Origin: Epilithonimonas caeni DSM 17710
GTDB taxonomy: Bacteria > Bacteroidota > Bacteroidia > Flavobacteriales > Weeksellaceae
DNA length: 64,000 bases
Assembly: GCF_000426465.1 (NCBI RefSeq)
Contig: NZ_AUFK01000017.1
Coordinates: forward strand, 1 to 64,000
Direction of reading: 5' to 3'
Shown: piece after piece, positions 50,897 through 61,555 of the stretch
How positions within the stretch are numbered: the stretch's first letter is position 1
Layout of the letters: every line of letters begins with the position of its first letter
Position numbers and translations under genes: made by a program
The notes under the pieces: model-generated
What the model was told of the DNA's origin: nothing
What the model saw: only the letters and a program-made list of their open reading frames with translations
The model's database searches: none

Positions 50897-51697
50897 CTAT
50901 TTCAAAATATTTCTGTATTTCAGCGGCGTAATTCCAATATTTTCTTTGAAACATCGTATAAAATGACTTTGATCCGCGAATCCACATTCCAAAGCAACTT
51001 CAGACAAAGAATCATTTTGATTGAGAAGAATCAATGATTTTTCAATTTTTAATTTTCTGATATAATTTCCCAAGTTGCATTGGAAATATTTCTGAAAATC
51101 ACGACTCAGATGCATCGGATGAATATTCAAAATTTGTGACAGTTCTGTGAGATTCAATTTATCCGTAAAGCTTTCGTGAAGAATTTCATCAATCTGATTG
51201 ACCCAAATCGGCTTCTTTTCGGAAGAACTTTTCTGATTGGATAATTGGCTGAAAAGATTTAGTAAAATTTGATTAATGCTAACTTCAAAAGAATTATCAT
51301 TCAGTTTCGATTCTTTGAAAACCTGATAAATCAATAATTTGAGAGAAGGATTTTTGATATTGAAACTTCCTTCAACACTATCCTTTGAAATCTGAAATTT
51401 CCCAAACCATTCTTCCGAAATTTCAAGATGAAAACCTCGGGTGAAAATGTCCGGTTTTGTGTTGTAGTGTGCGTCCTCCCAATGGTGATAAAGTAAAGTC
51501 CCGGCAGAACAATCGTAGATTTCTTTCTTGTTCCCTTCCGTCATATTTCCCTGAAGCAGGAATGTGAAATATGGATTCTCGTGATAATGCCAATCGACAA
51601 AAAGATGCGTGTATTCCGTATCCGTAATGGTCAATCCATCGAAACTGATTTTCTCATTGGTCTGTCCGAAAAATTCACCATTACGAAGCGTATTCAT
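50897..51697 (-). CDS. AraC-family transcriptional regulator with cupin domain
   Basis: A 266-residue regulator not closely related to the pair at 6-9 kb. An N-terminal cupin-type sensor (HLFVDWHYHENPYFTFLLQG with clustered His, GTLLYHHWEDAHYN) precedes the AraC DNA-binding domain (LTELSQILNIHPMHLSRDFQ, SLSEVALECGFADQSHFIRC, IGITPLKYRN). It is upstream of the serine hydrolase gene on the same strand and may regulate it or itself. Ligand unknown. Confidence 0.92.
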   Translation of the reverse strand: MNTLRNGEFFGQTNEKISFDGLTITDTEYTHLFVDWHYHENPYFTFLLQGNMTEGNKKEIYDCSAGTLLYHHWEDAHYNTKPDIFTRGFHLEISEEWFGKFQISKDSVEGSFNIKNPSLKLLIYQVFKESKLNDNSFEVSINQILLNLFSQLSNQKSSSEKKPIWVNQIDEILHESFTDKLNLTELSQILNIHPMHLSRDFQKYFQCNLGNYIRKLKIEKSLILLNQNDSLSEVALECGFADQSHFIRCFKENIGITPLKYRNILK

Positions 51698-51806
51698 TTT
51701 TTTAATTTAAACATAAATATCAGATTTCCAAACTTGATAAACAAATTTATATTTAATTCTATATCAATATGGTAGTTTTTATACATATAAGGTTGTCTTT
51801 TTTTCC

Positions 51807-51814
51807 TAAATTTG
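51807..51814 (+). promoter_or_regulatory. -7 promoter element for asnS
   Basis: TAAATTTG, 48 nt before the asnS ATG; -33 box not clear. Confidence 0.55.
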
Positions 51815-51862
51815 CACTCACTTAATTTTAAAACAGAAACTTTCCTATAAGTTTATACTAAA

Positions 51863-53311
51863 ATGAAACGACAGACAATTAAAGACCTATTGGCAGATTA
51901 CAAAAAAGTATTACATCACGACATTACCGTTCAGGGTTGGGTTCGGGCTTTCCGTTCCAATCGCTTTATCGCGCTTAATGATGGTTCTACGATTAATAAT
52001 TTGCAAATCGTGGTTGATTTTGAAAATTTTGATGAGGAAACCATCAAGAAAATCAATACGGCTTCGTCTTTGAAAGTTGTAGGTGAAGTGGTGGAAAGCC
52101 AAGGCGCTGGACAAACCGTGGAAATCATTGCTAAAAAAATTACGATTCTGGGTGATAATTTCTTCGAGGATCTGCAATCGACGATTCTCCAACCAAAGAA
52201 GCACAGTTTGGAAAAATTGCGTGAACAAGCGCATTTGAGATTCAGAACCAATGTTTTTGGTGCAGTTTTCAGAATCCGTCACTCGGTGAGTTTTGCAATT
52301 CATTCTTTCTTTAATCAAAATCAATTTTTCTACATCAACACGCCAATCATCACCGGAGCTGACGCAGAAGGCGCTGGCGAAATGTTCGGTGTTACGAATT
52401 TTGACCTTAATAACATACCGAAAACCGAAGGAGGGGAAATCGATTTTTCTCAGGACTTCTTCGGAAAGAAAACCAACTTGACGGTTTCCGGTCAGCTGGA
52501 AGGTGAAACCGCTGCGATGGGATTAGGTAGAATTTACACGTTCGGACCGACTTTCCGTGCTGAAAATTCTAACACAACGCGTCACTTGGCCGAGTTCTGG
52601 ATGATCGAACCTGAAGTGGCGTTCAACAATCTTGAAAATAACATTGACCTTGCTGAGGACTTCCTGAAATATGTGATCCAATACGTTTTGGATAATTGCA
52701 AAGACGATCTGGAATTCCTTAACAAACGTTTTGAAGAAGAGCAGAAATCGAAACCCGAGAAAGACAGAGCAAAAGAAGGCCTGATAGAGAAACTTAAAAA
52801 TGTGGTTGCAAAACGTTTCAAAAGAGTTTCTTACACAGAAGCAATCGAAATTTTGCTGAATTCTAAGGAGAATAAAAAAGGTAAATTCCAGTATCCTGTT
52901 GAAAAATGGGGAACAGACCTGCAGTCTGAACACGAAAGATATTTGGTGGAGAAACATTTTGAAACTCCAGTTGTTCTTTTTGACTATCCGAAAGAGATCA
53001 AGGCGTTCTATATGAAACTGAATGACGATGGAAAAACAGTTGCCGCAATGGATGTTCTTTTTCCGGGAATCGGAGAAATCATCGGTGGTTCTGAAAGAGA
53101 ATCAAGACACGATGTTCTTCTTGAGAAAATGAAGGACTTTGGTGTAGACGAGCATGAACTTTGGTGGTATCTAGACACCAGGAAATTCGGTTCTGTGCCA
53201 CATGCCGGATTTGGTTTAGGCCTTGAAAGACTGGTGCTTTTCGTAACTGGAATGACAAACATAAGAGACGTGATTCCTTTCCCAAGGACGCCTAAAAATG
53301 CTGAATTTTAA
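51863..53311 (+). CDS. asnS: Asparaginyl-tRNA synthetase
   Basis: A 482-residue class IIb synthetase that charges tRNA-Asn. The N-terminal OB-fold anticodon-binding domain has [20 protein letters not shown]. The catalytic domain holds [19 protein letters not shown], the motif 2 Arg in [22 protein letters not shown], and motif 3 in [16 protein letters not shown]. An insertion of about 75 residues before motif 3 is as in Bacteroidetes enzymes. A strong terminator follows. Monocistronic. Confidence 0.97.
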   Translation: MKRQTIKDLLADYKKVLHHDITVQGWVRAFRSNRFIALNDGSTINNLQIVVDFENFDEETIKKINTASSLKVVGEVVESQGAGQTVEIIAKKITILGDNFFEDLQSTILQPKKHSLEKLREQAHLRFRTNVFGAVFRIRHSVSFAIHSFFNQNQFFYINTPIITGADAEGAGEMFGVTNFDLNNIPKTEGGEIDFSQDFFGKKTNLTVSGQLEGETAAMGLGRIYTFGPTFRAENSNTTRHLAEFWMIEPEVAFNNLENNIDLAEDFLKYVIQYVLDNCKDDLEFLNKRFEEEQKSKPEKDRAKEGLIEKLKNVVAKRFKRVSYTEAIEILLNSKENKKGKFQYPVEKWGTDLQSEHERYLVEKHFETPVVLFDYPKEIKAFYMKLNDDGKTVAAMDVLFPGIGEIIGGSERESRHDVLLEKMKDFGVDEHELWWYLDTRKFGSVPHAGFGLGLERLVLFVTGMTNIRDVIPFPRTPKNAEF

Positions 53312-53326
53312 GTTCAAAATAAAAGT

Positions 53327-53358
53327 AAAAAACCTTCAGAGATTCTGAAGGTTTTTTT
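53327..53358 (+). terminator. Intrinsic terminator of asnS
   Basis: AACCTTCAGA, a GAT loop and TCTGAAGGTT, followed by T7. Confidence 0.9.
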
Positions 53359-53459
53359 ATGTCAATAATCATATATCAAAAATCGTGCTAAACTTGTTGT
53401 TTTTACAAAATAATTTTATAACTTCGTAAAGTTGACTTTAATTGACAAAGAACAAAATT

Positions 53460-54923
53460 ATGCTAAAGCAAAATCTACAACTTAAACTCGGACAAAAATT
53501 AGCCCCTCAGCAAATTCAGTTGATGAAGCTGATACAGCTTCACACTTTAGAATTTGAAGAAGAGCTTGAAAGAGAATTGGAAGAAAACCCGGCTTTAGAA
53601 AAAGTAGCGGATGAAAGTTCCGAAGAAGAATATCCAAAAGCTGACGAAGAATATGAAAGCGAAGGCAGTGAAAGCATCGAGACGGACTTCGATGTGGATG
53701 AATATCTTTACGATGACGAGCCAAGTTATAAAACCGCTTCCAGCAACTATTCCGCAGACGATGAAGAATTTGACAACCAATCTCTTTTAACAGAAGGGCA
53801 AACACTTTACGATTATCTTTTGGAACAGATCCGTCTTTCAAGCATCGATGAAGATGATCTGAAAATCGCAGAATACCTTATCGGGAATCTTGACACAGAT
53901 GGCTATCTGAGAAGAGAGATCAAATCAATTGTTGACGACCTTGCTTTTTCACAGGGTGTTTATACAACACAGGAGAAAGTGACCGATATTTTGGAAAATT
54001 ATGTCCAGAAACTGGATCCGCCAGGTGTTGGAGCTAGAGACCTGAGAGAATGCCTTCTTTTACAAATCGAGAAAAAAGTAAGCTCTGATTCTGCAGTGAT
54101 TTTGGCTGGAAATATCTTAAGAAATCAATTTGACGCGCTTGCAAACAAGCATTACAACAAAATCCTTCAGAAATATGATATCGATGAAGAAGATCTGAAA
54201 GGCGCTTTAGATGAGATCTCAAGACTGTCTCCAAAAGTTGGTGGAAATTTTGACACGCAAACCATCACTATCAATCAAGAGATCATTCCTGACTTTGTAA
54301 TACAAGTAAAAGATAATCAGGTAATTCCAACGCTAAACAATAAAAACGCTCCTTCTCTTCGTGTCTCCGACGAGTACAAAGAGATTCTTACAACTTATTC
54401 TCATGACAAAAAATCTGCAGAGCATAAGCAAGCCGCGCTTTTCATCAAGCAAAAATTAGATGCAGCGAAATGGTACATCGATGCCATCAATCAAAGACAG
54501 AATACATTATTACAAACCATTACGGCAATCGTAAAACTTCAGAAAGATTATTTCATTACCGGAGACGAGAAAAACATCAGGCCAATGATCCTTAAAGATG
54601 TTGCTGACATTACAGGATTTGATATCTCTACAATTTCCAGAGTGGTGAAAAGCAAATATGCTGACACTCCGAACGGAATTATCTATTTGAAAAACTTGTT
54701 CTCAGATTCACTAACCAATGATGATGGCGAAGAAGTTTCCACCAAAGAAATCAAACAACACCTGCAGGAAGCCATTGATAAAGAAAATAAGAGAAAACCT
54801 TATACCGACGACGCTCTTGTAGGAATTTTAAAAGAAAAAGGCTACAATATCGCAAGGAGAACGATTGCCAAATACAGAGAACAGCTCAACATCCCGGTTG
54901 CGAGGTTGAGAAAAGAATTATAA
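53460..54923 (+). CDS. rpoN: RNA polymerase sigma-54 factor
   Basis: A 487-residue sigma-54, counted from ATG 53460, which gives the normal start MLKQNLQLKLGQKLAPQQIQ. Region I (Gln/Leu-rich, contacts activators) is followed by a long acidic linker (about 45-95), the core-binding domain (LLEQIRLSSIDEDDLKIAEY, DPPGVGARDLRECLLLQ), and the C-terminal DNA-binding part with the RpoN box ARRTIAKYREQL near the end. It recognises -24/-12 promoters and needs AAA+ activators. None is encoded in the window. Confidence 0.96.
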   Translation: MLKQNLQLKLGQKLAPQQIQLMKLIQLHTLEFEEELERELEENPALEKVADESSEEEYPKADEEYESEGSESIETDFDVDEYLYDDEPSYKTASSNYSADDEEFDNQSLLTEGQTLYDYLLEQIRLSSIDEDDLKIAEYLIGNLDTDGYLRREIKSIVDDLAFSQGVYTTQEKVTDILENYVQKLDPPGVGARDLRECLLLQIEKKVSSDSAVILAGNILRNQFDALANKHYNKILQKYDIDEEDLKGALDEISRLSPKVGGNFDTQTITINQEIIPDFVIQVKDNQVIPTLNNKNAPSLRVSDEYKEILTTYSHDKKSAEHKQAALFIKQKLDAAKWYIDAINQRQNTLLQTITAIVKLQKDYFITGDEKNIRPMILKDVADITGFDISTISRVVKSKYADTPNGIIYLKNLFSDSLTNDDGEEVSTKEIKQHLQEAIDKENKRKPYTDDALVGILKEKGYNIARRTIAKYREQLNIPVARLRKEL

Positions 54924-54929
54924 AAGCCT

Positions 54930-54962
54930 ATCCCGAATTATTTTTTCGGGATTTTTCTTTTT
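54930..54962 (+). terminator. Intrinsic terminator of rpoN
   Basis: ATCCCGAA pairs with TTCGGGAT across a T-rich loop and runs into TTTTCTTTTTT. Confidence 0.85.
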
Positions 54963-55083
54963 TATATGACATAAAATAATCACCAAATCAGAAATATTGT
55001 TAACATTCCATTAAAGTTATTTAGAAACATTACAAACTATGCATTTCTGACATTTCTCAATATTACTTGAGTCAACTATTTTC

Positions 55084-55091
55084 TAAATTTG
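55084..55091 (+). promoter_or_regulatory. -7 promoter element of the sdh operon
   Basis: TAAATTTG, 26 nt before the sdhC ATG at 55118. It lies inside the longer frame from 55067, which argues against that upstream start. Confidence 0.55.
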
Positions 55092-55117
55092 TGAAAATTC
55101 AAAACAACAACAGAATT

Positions 55118-55777
55118 ATGGCAGGTATTACGTCTTCTATCGGGAGAAAATATGCTATGGCACTTTCAGCAATGTTTTTGCTGATTTTTTTGGTAATGCA
55201 TCTTTCCGTTAATTTATTATCAGTTTTCGGACAGACCGCTTACAATAACGCCTCTCAATTTATGGGATACAATCCCTTGATCCAATTTTTGATGCAGCCT
55301 ATTTTGATGGCCGCCGTTATTTTCCATTTCGTAATGGGATTTGTATTGGAAATCAGAAATAACAAAGCTCGTCCAGTCAAATATGCAATGAATAAAGGAG
55401 AAGCAAACTCTTCCTGGATGTCAAGAAATATGTTGATCACAGGTGGTGTAATTTTGGCATTTCTGGCGTTACATATGTATGATTTCTGGTATCATGAGAT
55501 GAATTACAAATATATCGAAGGGCTTCCGGTGGAAGAAAACCGTTTCTGGGGAGATCTGCATAATAAGTTTGGAAGCATCTGGAGAGTTATACTTTATATT
55601 ATTTCATTCGTGCTTCTGGGACTTCACCTGGCACACGGGTTCCAGTCATCGTTCCAATCTATAGGAGCGAGACATCCTAAGTATACGCCATTTATCAAGG
55701 CTTTTGGGAACTGGTATTCTGTACTTATTCCTTTGGGATTCATTATCATTGCAATTTATCACTTCGTTACTCAATAA
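55118..55777 (+). CDS. sdhC: Succinate dehydrogenase cytochrome b subunit
   Basis: A 219-residue membrane anchor with five transmembrane helices, the single-subunit b-type form found with Bacteroidetes succinate dehydrogenase and fumarate reductase. It binds two hemes and quinone. His residues in helices stand in VMHLSVNLL, FHFVMGF, LHMYDFW and GLHLAHGF. I start at ATG 55118 (MAGITSSIGRKYAMALSAMF), because the promoter box lies in the longer frame. It is followed after 14 nt by sdhA, then sdhB, forming the complex II operon. Confidence 0.94.
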   Translation: MAGITSSIGRKYAMALSAMFLLIFLVMHLSVNLLSVFGQTAYNNASQFMGYNPLIQFLMQPILMAAVIFHFVMGFVLEIRNNKARPVKYAMNKGEANSSWMSRNMLITGGVILAFLALHMYDFWYHEMNYKYIEGLPVEENRFWGDLHNKFGSIWRVILYIISFVLLGLHLAHGFQSSFQSIGARHPKYTPFIKAFGNWYSVLIPLGFIIIAIYHFVTQ

Positions 55778-55791
55778 TAACAAAATAAATT

Positions 55792-57801
55792 ATGGGTTTA
55801 GATTCAAAGATTCCTGCTGGTCCACTTAAGGACAAATGGAAAAATCATAAAGATCACATGAACTTGGTTGCGCCAAACAACCGAGACAAAATAGACATCA
55901 TTATTGTTGGGACAGGATTAGCTGGCGGTTCTGCCGCTGCAACTCTTGCTGAACAAGGCTATAATGTAAAAGCTTTCTGCTACCAGGATTCTCCGAGAAG
56001 AGCACACTCTATTGCTGCTCAAGGTGGTATCAATGCTGCCAAGAATTATCAAGGTGATGGGGATTCAACATACAGATTATTTTACGATACCATCAAAGGT
56101 GGGGATTACCGTGCAAGAGAAGCAAACGTTTACAGACTAGCAGAAGTTTCTGCCAATATTATTGACCAATGTGTTGCGCAAGGTGTTCCTTTTGGACGCG
56201 AATACGGTGGGCAATTGGATAACCGTTCATTTGGTGGAGTTCAGGTAAAAAGAACGTTCTATGCAAAAGGACAAACCGGACAACAGTTATTGTTAGGGGC
56301 CTATTCTGCAATGAGCCGTCAAATCGGTAAAGGCAGAATCCAGATGTTCAACCGTCACGAGATGCTAGACCTAGTTATTGTTGATGGAAAAGCAAGAGGA
56401 ATCATCGCAAGAAACCTTGTAACCGGTGAAATCGAAAGACATTCTGCTCACGCAGTAGTCATCGCTTCCGGAGGTTACGGAAACGTATATTTCCTTTCAA
56501 CCAATGCAATGGGTTCAAACGTTTCCGCAGCTTGGAAAATCCATAAAAAAGGGGCATATTTTGCAAATCCTTGTTATGTGCAGATTCACCCGACCTGTAT
56601 TCCGGTACATGGGACTCAGCAGTCTAAATTGACTCTAATGTCAGAATCTCTTAGAAACTCGGGAAGAATCTGGGTTCCTAAGAAAATTGAAGATTCTGTG
56701 GCTATCAGAGAAGGAAAACTGAGACCAGAAAACATCAAAGAAGAAGACAGAGATTACTATCTTGAAAGAAGATATCCTGCATTTGGAAACCTGGTTCCTA
56801 GGGATGTTGCTTCCAGAGCCGGAAAAGAAAGATGTGACGCAGGTTACGGAATCGAAAACAATGATACGAAAGAAGGCGTTTACCTGGATTTCTCTACAGA
56901 AATCATGAAAAAAGGTAAAGAAGCCGCTATCGAAAAACATATTCATAATCCAACGGAACAACAGATCTATGACCTTGGTAAAAAATGGATTGAGGAGAAA
57001 TACGGTAACTTATTCGTAATGTACGAGAAGATCACTGCTGACGACCCTTACAAGACGCCAATGAAAATCTATCCAGCGGTTCACTACACAATGGGCGGTG
57101 TTTGGGTTGATTATAACCTTCAATCTACGATTCCTGGATGTTTCGTCATTGGAGAAGCGAATTTCTCAGACCACGGTGCCAACAGATTGGGAGCTTCTGC
57201 TTTGATGCAAGGTTTGGCAGACGGATATTTCGTTTTACCTTACACCATTGCTGATTATCTTTCTGCAGATATCAGAACAGGTAAAATTCCAACTAATTCA
57301 CCTGCATTTGATGAAGCGGAAAAAGGAATCAAAGAAAAAATAGATTTCTTCCTTAACAATAAAGGAACTCATTCTGTTGACCATTTCCACAAACAATTGG
57401 GACACATCATGTGGAACAAAGTGGGGATGGGAAGAACACCTGAAGGACTGAGAGAAGCCATCAAAGAAATTGAAGAAGTCAGAAATGACTTCTGGAAAAA
57501 TGTAAAAGTTCCTGGTGATGCAGATAACCTGAATCCGGAATTGGAAAAAGCTTTCAGAGTTGCGGATTTCTTGGAATTAGGACAACTGATGGCTATCGAT
57601 GCGCTTAACAGAAATGAATCTTGTGGAGGACACTTCCGTGAAGACCACTCTACGCCTGATGGAGAAGCAGAACGTGATGATGTGAACTACAAATATGTAG
57701 CTGCGTGGGAATATAAAGGAGCAGACATCAACCAGGAGGTGATGCACAAAGAGGAATTGGTGTACGAAAACATCGAAGTTAAAGCAAGAAGTTACAAATA
57801 A
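55792..57801 (+). CDS. sdhA: Succinate dehydrogenase/fumarate reductase flavoprotein
   Basis: The 669-residue catalytic subunit of complex II. FAD-binding fold [20 protein letters not shown] (about 38-57), the covalent-flavin His in [15 protein letters not shown], dicarboxylate-site residues around [30 protein letters not shown] and [17 protein letters not shown] are all present. Of the type B (Bacillus/Wolinella-like) group by length and by its single-anchor partner. It works in the TCA cycle, and possibly in fumarate respiration. Confidence 0.97.
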   Translation: MGLDSKIPAGPLKDKWKNHKDHMNLVAPNNRDKIDIIIVGTGLAGGSAAATLAEQGYNVKAFCYQDSPRRAHSIAAQGGINAAKNYQGDGDSTYRLFYDTIKGGDYRAREANVYRLAEVSANIIDQCVAQGVPFGREYGGQLDNRSFGGVQVKRTFYAKGQTGQQLLLGAYSAMSRQIGKGRIQMFNRHEMLDLVIVDGKARGIIARNLVTGEIERHSAHAVVIASGGYGNVYFLSTNAMGSNVSAAWKIHKKGAYFANPCYVQIHPTCIPVHGTQQSKLTLMSESLRNSGRIWVPKKIEDSVAIREGKLRPENIKEEDRDYYLERRYPAFGNLVPRDVASRAGKERCDAGYGIENNDTKEGVYLDFSTEIMKKGKEAAIEKHIHNPTEQQIYDLGKKWIEEKYGNLFVMYEKITADDPYKTPMKIYPAVHYTMGGVWVDYNLQSTIPGCFVIGEANFSDHGANRLGASALMQGLADGYFVLPYTIADYLSADIRTGKIPTNSPAFDEAEKGIKEKIDFFLNNKGTHSVDHFHKQLGHIMWNKVGMGRTPEGLREAIKEIEEVRNDFWKNVKVPGDADNLNPELEKAFRVADFLELGQLMAIDALNRNESCGGHFREDHSTPDGEAERDDVNYKYVAAWEYKGADINQEVMHKEELVYENIEVKARSYK

Positions 57802-57824
57802 TCTCCATCCAAAAATATATAAAT

Positions 57825-58598
57825 ATGAGTGCAAAAAAAGGCCTAAATCTTACGCTGAAAATTTGGAGACAAAAAAATAATAAATCGAAGGGACAATTCG
57901 ATACCTATAAAATTTCTGATGTTTCTACGGATTCTTCATTCTTGGAAATGTTGGATATCCTGAACGAGCAGTTGATCAACGAAGGGAAAGACCCTGTAGC
58001 TTTTGACCACGATTGTCGCGAAGGGATCTGCGGAATGTGTTCTCTTTACATCAATGGTAGAGCGCACGGTCCGGATACAGGAATCACGACCTGTCAGTTG
58101 CATATGCGTCATTTCAGAGATGGCGAAACCATTCACATCGAACCTTGGAGAAGTGCTGCTTTTCCGGTGATCAAAGATTTGGTTGTTGACAGAAGTGCAT
58201 TTGACAGAGTGATGGCCGCAGGTGGATTCGTATCTGTGAATACCTCTGGAAACACTTTGGACGCCAACGCGATCCCAGTTCCGAAAGAAGATGCCGACAA
58301 AGCTATGGATGCTGCGGCTTGCATCGGCTGTGGTGCTTGCGTAGCGAGTTGTAAAAACGGTTCTGCGATGTTATTCGTAGGTGCAAAAGTATCACAGTTC
58401 GCATTGTTACCTCAAGGTCGTGTAGAAGCAACGAGAAGAGTTCTGAACATGGTAAAAGCAATGGACGAAGAAGGCTTCGGAAACTGTTCCAACACCGGTG
58501 CCTGTGAAGTAGAATGTCCAAAAGGCATCTCTCTGGAAAATATCGCTAGAATGAACAGAGAATATATTACGGCAAATATCTCTACAGCTAATCCTTAA
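57825..58598 (+). CDS. sdhB: Succinate dehydrogenase/fumarate reductase iron-sulfur subunit
   Basis: A 257-residue electron-transfer subunit. The 2Fe-2S ligands are in [15 protein letters not shown] plus a later Cys (TTCQLH). The 4Fe-4S and 3Fe-4S ligands are in [19 protein letters not shown] and [16 protein letters not shown]. It lies 23 nt after sdhA and closes the sdhCAB operon, before a clear terminator. Confidence 0.97.
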   Translation: MSAKKGLNLTLKIWRQKNNKSKGQFDTYKISDVSTDSSFLEMLDILNEQLINEGKDPVAFDHDCREGICGMCSLYINGRAHGPDTGITTCQLHMRHFRDGETIHIEPWRSAAFPVIKDLVVDRSAFDRVMAAGGFVSVNTSGNTLDANAIPVPKEDADKAMDAAACIGCGACVASCKNGSAMLFVGAKVSQFALLPQGRVEATRRVLNMVKAMDEEGFGNCSNTGACEVECPKGISLENIARMNREYITANISTANP

Positions 58599-58654
58599 AT
58601 AAGAGACATTAGATTATAGAGGTCAGATTTTAGACTTCTTTTGAAATATAATAG

Positions 58655-58686
58655 ATCCGATTGAAAATTCAATCGGATTTTTTTAT
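58655..58686 (+). terminator. Intrinsic terminator of the sdh operon
   Basis: ATCCGATTGAA and TTCAATCGGAT are perfect 11-bp complements, followed by T7. Confidence 0.9.
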
Positions 58687-58700
58687 TCAGAATTATAAAT

Positions 58701-58922
58701 TTACAAATCAAAAACACTTGGTCGTTTAGTCACAACACAATCTTTTATCCAAAGCAAAAAAGCCAAAGTAAGATAGAAAATAAAGAAAATCCCGGCAGTT
58801 GCAAACGTGGAATAGATAAAAAAAACACGAAGCTTGGAAACAGGAATTCCTAATTTGGTCCCATATCTTGTAAGCACTCCAAACCATTCTCTCTCGAATC
58901 TGTGGCGAATATTATCTATCAT
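58701..58922 (-). CDS. Small PspC-domain membrane protein
   Basis: A 73-residue inner-membrane protein matching PspC: an amphipathic start (RHRFEREWFGVLTRYGTKLG), then IPVSKLRVFFIYSTFATAG and one or two hydrophobic segments. PspC proteins take part in envelope-stress responses in proteobacteria; such short stand-alone forms in Bacteroidetes are uncharacterised. Its start overlaps the end of the DUF2851 gene by 11 nt, so the two are translationally coupled. Confidence 0.85.
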   Translation of the reverse strand: MIDNIRHRFEREWFGVLTRYGTKLGIPVSKLRVFFIYSTFATAGIFFIFYLTLAFLLWIKDCVVTKRPSVFDL

Positions 58923-60180
58923 TATTCAGTAATTGAAAACCAATACCGCAATTTAAGCATTTTTTCTGAATGCAGAATAATTTGTATTGATAAAGAAAAG
59001 CTTGCGTCTGCAGGGCATTTTCAAACTTCATTCCTAACTTTTTCCATTCGTCCAGGATAGAATTCTTTTCAGGTTTCATCTGTTTATAAAAATCAAAGAT
59101 ATCATCTATGATTTCAGGATTATGATTTTTATGATAGAAATATTTCAGTGGTAAAATCGTGTTAATGATAATCAAATCGATGAAATCCTGACTTAGATAT
59201 TTCTTGTTCTCAACTGACGAAATTTTCCCAAAATTGAAACGATTATCCCAATATTCGGAAGCCTTAACACATTCAAAAATTTTATATAGGTCATCAATCG
59301 ATCTTGCATCAATCAGTTTTGAAAAAAGATTCGGTTGAGAATGATAAAGATTCGCCAACTGTGATAGTCTGATTGTCGGAAAATTTGGAGGGCGAAGTTT
59401 GGAAAATTTTGGATGAATCCTAAAATCAGATAAATTGAATTTCACTTTCAAAAAATCAAATTCCCGTTTCCAGATTTGCATTATCTCATCTTCGGGAACA
59501 TCCAAAAACCCACAGATCCCAAAGAATAAAGCTTCTAAATGAATATCATTTTGTTTGATTTTCTGAATCACGGAAAAATCCAGACTTTCCGCCATTTGAA
59601 GAAAGATATCTGCATTCACCTTCAACCCGAAAGTATAAACCAGATTTTGAAAGAGAACCGCTTCATAATTGTTTTGATTCTTGCTCAAAGATTCTTCAAA
59701 GACTTGTAATTTGACTTCTAACTTCTTGAGCAAAATCGTTTCTTCAAAAAATAAAGGAATTCTATTTTCATCAAACAGCTTTTCACAAGCAATGAAAGAA
59801 TGTTCCTGACTCAAATTTTGGTGTTTCTGAATCAGTTCTTCATCAATATAATTTTTGAGTTCCAAAGTTGGAATATTCTGATGTTCCAATACAGGGATGT
59901 CACAATCATTAATATAAACAGCATGAAGGATCAGATTCTCAAATTCAGGATTTCCCGAATGGTTGTGAAAAAACCAATCGGAAGCTTTGGTATGGATCTC
60001 AATGTTTCCGGCAAAAATAATGTCGTCAATCCTGATCTTTGCAAAGAGAAAATCCGGACCGGAATTCTTGTTCCATTCTCCAAATTCTAAGATTTCTATT
60101 TTTCGCTCATCCGTAGAGACAAAGTCAAAGTTCCGGAATTTCTTAAAATTCCAGAGATATTGTAATATTTCTTCATTCAT
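58912..60180 (-). CDS. DUF2851 protein
   Basis: A 422-residue cytosolic protein of DUF2851, common in Bacteroidetes and of unknown function. I start at ATG 60180 (MNEEILQYLWNFKKFRNFDF) because the upstream part of the frame runs into a terminator. Conserved segments are GEWNKNSGPDFLFAKIRIDD, NIEIHTKASDWFFHNHSGN and LILHAVYIND. The arrangement of acidic and Lys residues (GPDF ... NIEIH) recalls nuclease-like folds, which is only a guess. A Cys pair near the C-terminus (CIQKKCLNCG) may bind zinc. It overlaps the PspC gene. Confidence 0.85.
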   Translation of the reverse strand: MNEEILQYLWNFKKFRNFDFVSTDERKIEILEFGEWNKNSGPDFLFAKIRIDDIIFAGNIEIHTKASDWFFHNHSGNPEFENLILHAVYINDCDIPVLEHQNIPTLELKNYIDEELIQKHQNLSQEHSFIACEKLFDENRIPLFFEETILLKKLEVKLQVFEESLSKNQNNYEAVLFQNLVYTFGLKVNADIFLQMAESLDFSVIQKIKQNDIHLEALFFGICGFLDVPEDEIMQIWKREFDFLKVKFNLSDFRIHPKFSKLRPPNFPTIRLSQLANLYHSQPNLFSKLIDARSIDDLYKIFECVKASEYWDNRFNFGKISSVENKKYLSQDFIDLIIINTILPLKYFYHKNHNPEIIDDIFDFYKQMKPEKNSILDEWKKLGMKFENALQTQAFLYQYKLFCIQKKCLNCGIGFQLLNNDR

Positions 60181-60206
60181 TTGTGTTTGTGATTTTTCGT
60201 TAAGCA

Positions 60207-60240
60207 AAAAACCCTTTCAAAGTAAAACTTCGAAAGGGTT
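60207..60240 (-). terminator. Intrinsic terminator downstream of bshA
   Basis: On the minus strand AACCCTTTC, a 13-nt loop, GAAAGGGTT and TTTTTGC follow. It lies 150 nt past the bshA stop and 27 nt before the DUF2851 start. Confidence 0.75.
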
Positions 60241-60289
60241 AAGTTATAAAAATATTTTAAATGTGGATTCGAAAATTTAAAATAATACA

Positions 60290-60370
60290 TCAGACACTTC
60301 GGCTTCGCTCAATGTGACATCTCTTATATTAAAGTTATCAGCATGAGCAGAGTGTCGAAGATCTGTCATA
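60290..60370. repeat. Intergenic inverted repeat with CTTCG/GCTCA words
   Basis: GACACTTCGGCTTCGCTCA (60293-60311) faces TGAGCAGAGTGTCGAAG (60344-60360): GACACT and GCTCA pair with AGTGTC and TGAGC. It is a diverged relative of the TTCGA...CTCA words at 12182, 31767 and 47628. Confidence 0.55.
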
Positions 60371-60390
60371 TATGAAAGATAAATATTCTA

Positions 60391-61545
60391 TCAGACTTCT
60401 TTATATTTCGCTTCCTCAAACTTTGCAATTGTATTCTCATACATCTCAATATAGATCGGGAGAATATTTTTCAAATCAAAATGGATTGCTTGAGCTTTAG
60501 CATTTTTTTTCATTTCAGCAAGAAGATTTTCATCACTCAAAAGCTTGATACAATAATTGGACATCGCTTCTACATTTCCGGTTTCTGCCAAAAATCCGGT
60601 TTCTCCCTGAATATTAACTTCCGGGATTCCACCCGCATTACTACTGATAACAGGCGTTCTAGCTGCCATCGCCTCCAACGCTGCCAAACCGAAACTTTCC
60701 TGTTCAGACGGCAGGAGAAAGACATCCGAAAGCTGAAGGATCCTGTATAGATCATTGACTTTTCCGAGTAACTTGATTTCACCGATCAGTTCCGGATTAT
60801 TTTCCATGAACTCGGAGATCTTTTCCATTTCCGGACCTTCGCCAATGATAATCAGTTTTGATTTTACCTTTTTGGTGACATTTTTGAAAATCTCCAAAAC
60901 ATCCTGAATTCTCTTTACAGGGCGAAGATTGGAAACATGGATCAGAATTTTCTCATCGTCGCTAGCAAATTGTTCTCTCTGGCAGGTTTTGCAATCTTCA
61001 TCAAAAACAGAATTATCAATAAAATTGGTAATTACCTGAATTTCTTTCTGAATATTGAAAAACTGTAATGTATCTTTTTTCAGACTTTCAGAGACTGAAG
61101 TTATCGTATCACTCTGATTGATAGAAAATTCTACAGCATGTTTGTAGCTTGGATGTTGTCCAACCAAAGTAATATCTGTTCCATGAAGTGTTGTCACCAA
61201 AGGGACATCTTTATGCTCGGCCTTCAACATTTGCTTTGCTGTAAAAGCTGCATAAGCGTACGGAATCGCGTAATGAGCGTGAAGAATATCCAACTTGTAA
61301 AGGTTCACCACACGATAGATCATCGATGACAATGCGATATCATAAGGTTGATATTGGAACAGCGGATACGTCTGAACGTTGACTTTATGGAAAAAAATAT
61401 TCGGGTTTGTGACATCCAAACGTGCTGGTAATGCAGAACTTATGAAATGGACCTCATAACCTTTGTTCGCCAGAGACATTCCTAATTCTGTTGCCACAAT
61501 TCCGCTTCCGCCGTAAGTTGGGTAGCAAAGTATTCCTATTTTCAT
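60391..61545 (-). CDS. bshA: N-acetyl-alpha-D-glucosaminyl L-malate synthase
   Basis: A 384-residue GT-B retaining glycosyltransferase (GT4) that joins UDP-GlcNAc to L-malate, the first step of bacillithiol synthesis. Visible features are MKIGILCYPTYGGSGIVATELG, HAHYAIPYAYAAF, TLHGTDITLVGQHPSY, HVSNLRPVKR and the nucleotide-sugar site ESFGLAALEAMAARTPVI. Length equals Bacillus BshA (377). bshB and bshC are not seen nearby. It suggests this organism makes bacillithiol, as many Flavobacteriia do. It lies downstream of the GH3 gene on the same strand. Confidence 0.95.
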   Translation of the reverse strand: MKIGILCYPTYGGSGIVATELGMSLANKGYEVHFISSALPARLDVTNPNIFFHKVNVQTYPLFQYQPYDIALSSMIYRVVNLYKLDILHAHYAIPYAYAAFTAKQMLKAEHKDVPLVTTLHGTDITLVGQHPSYKHAVEFSINQSDTITSVSESLKKDTLQFFNIQKEIQVITNFIDNSVFDEDCKTCQREQFASDDEKILIHVSNLRPVKRIQDVLEIFKNVTKKVKSKLIIIGEGPEMEKISEFMENNPELIGEIKLLGKVNDLYRILQLSDVFLLPSEQESFGLAALEAMAARTPVISSNAGGIPEVNIQGETGFLAETGNVEAMSNYCIKLLSDENLLAEMKKNAKAQAIHFDLKNILPIYIEMYENTIAKFEEAKYKEV

Positions 61546-61555
61546 TTTTTATTTC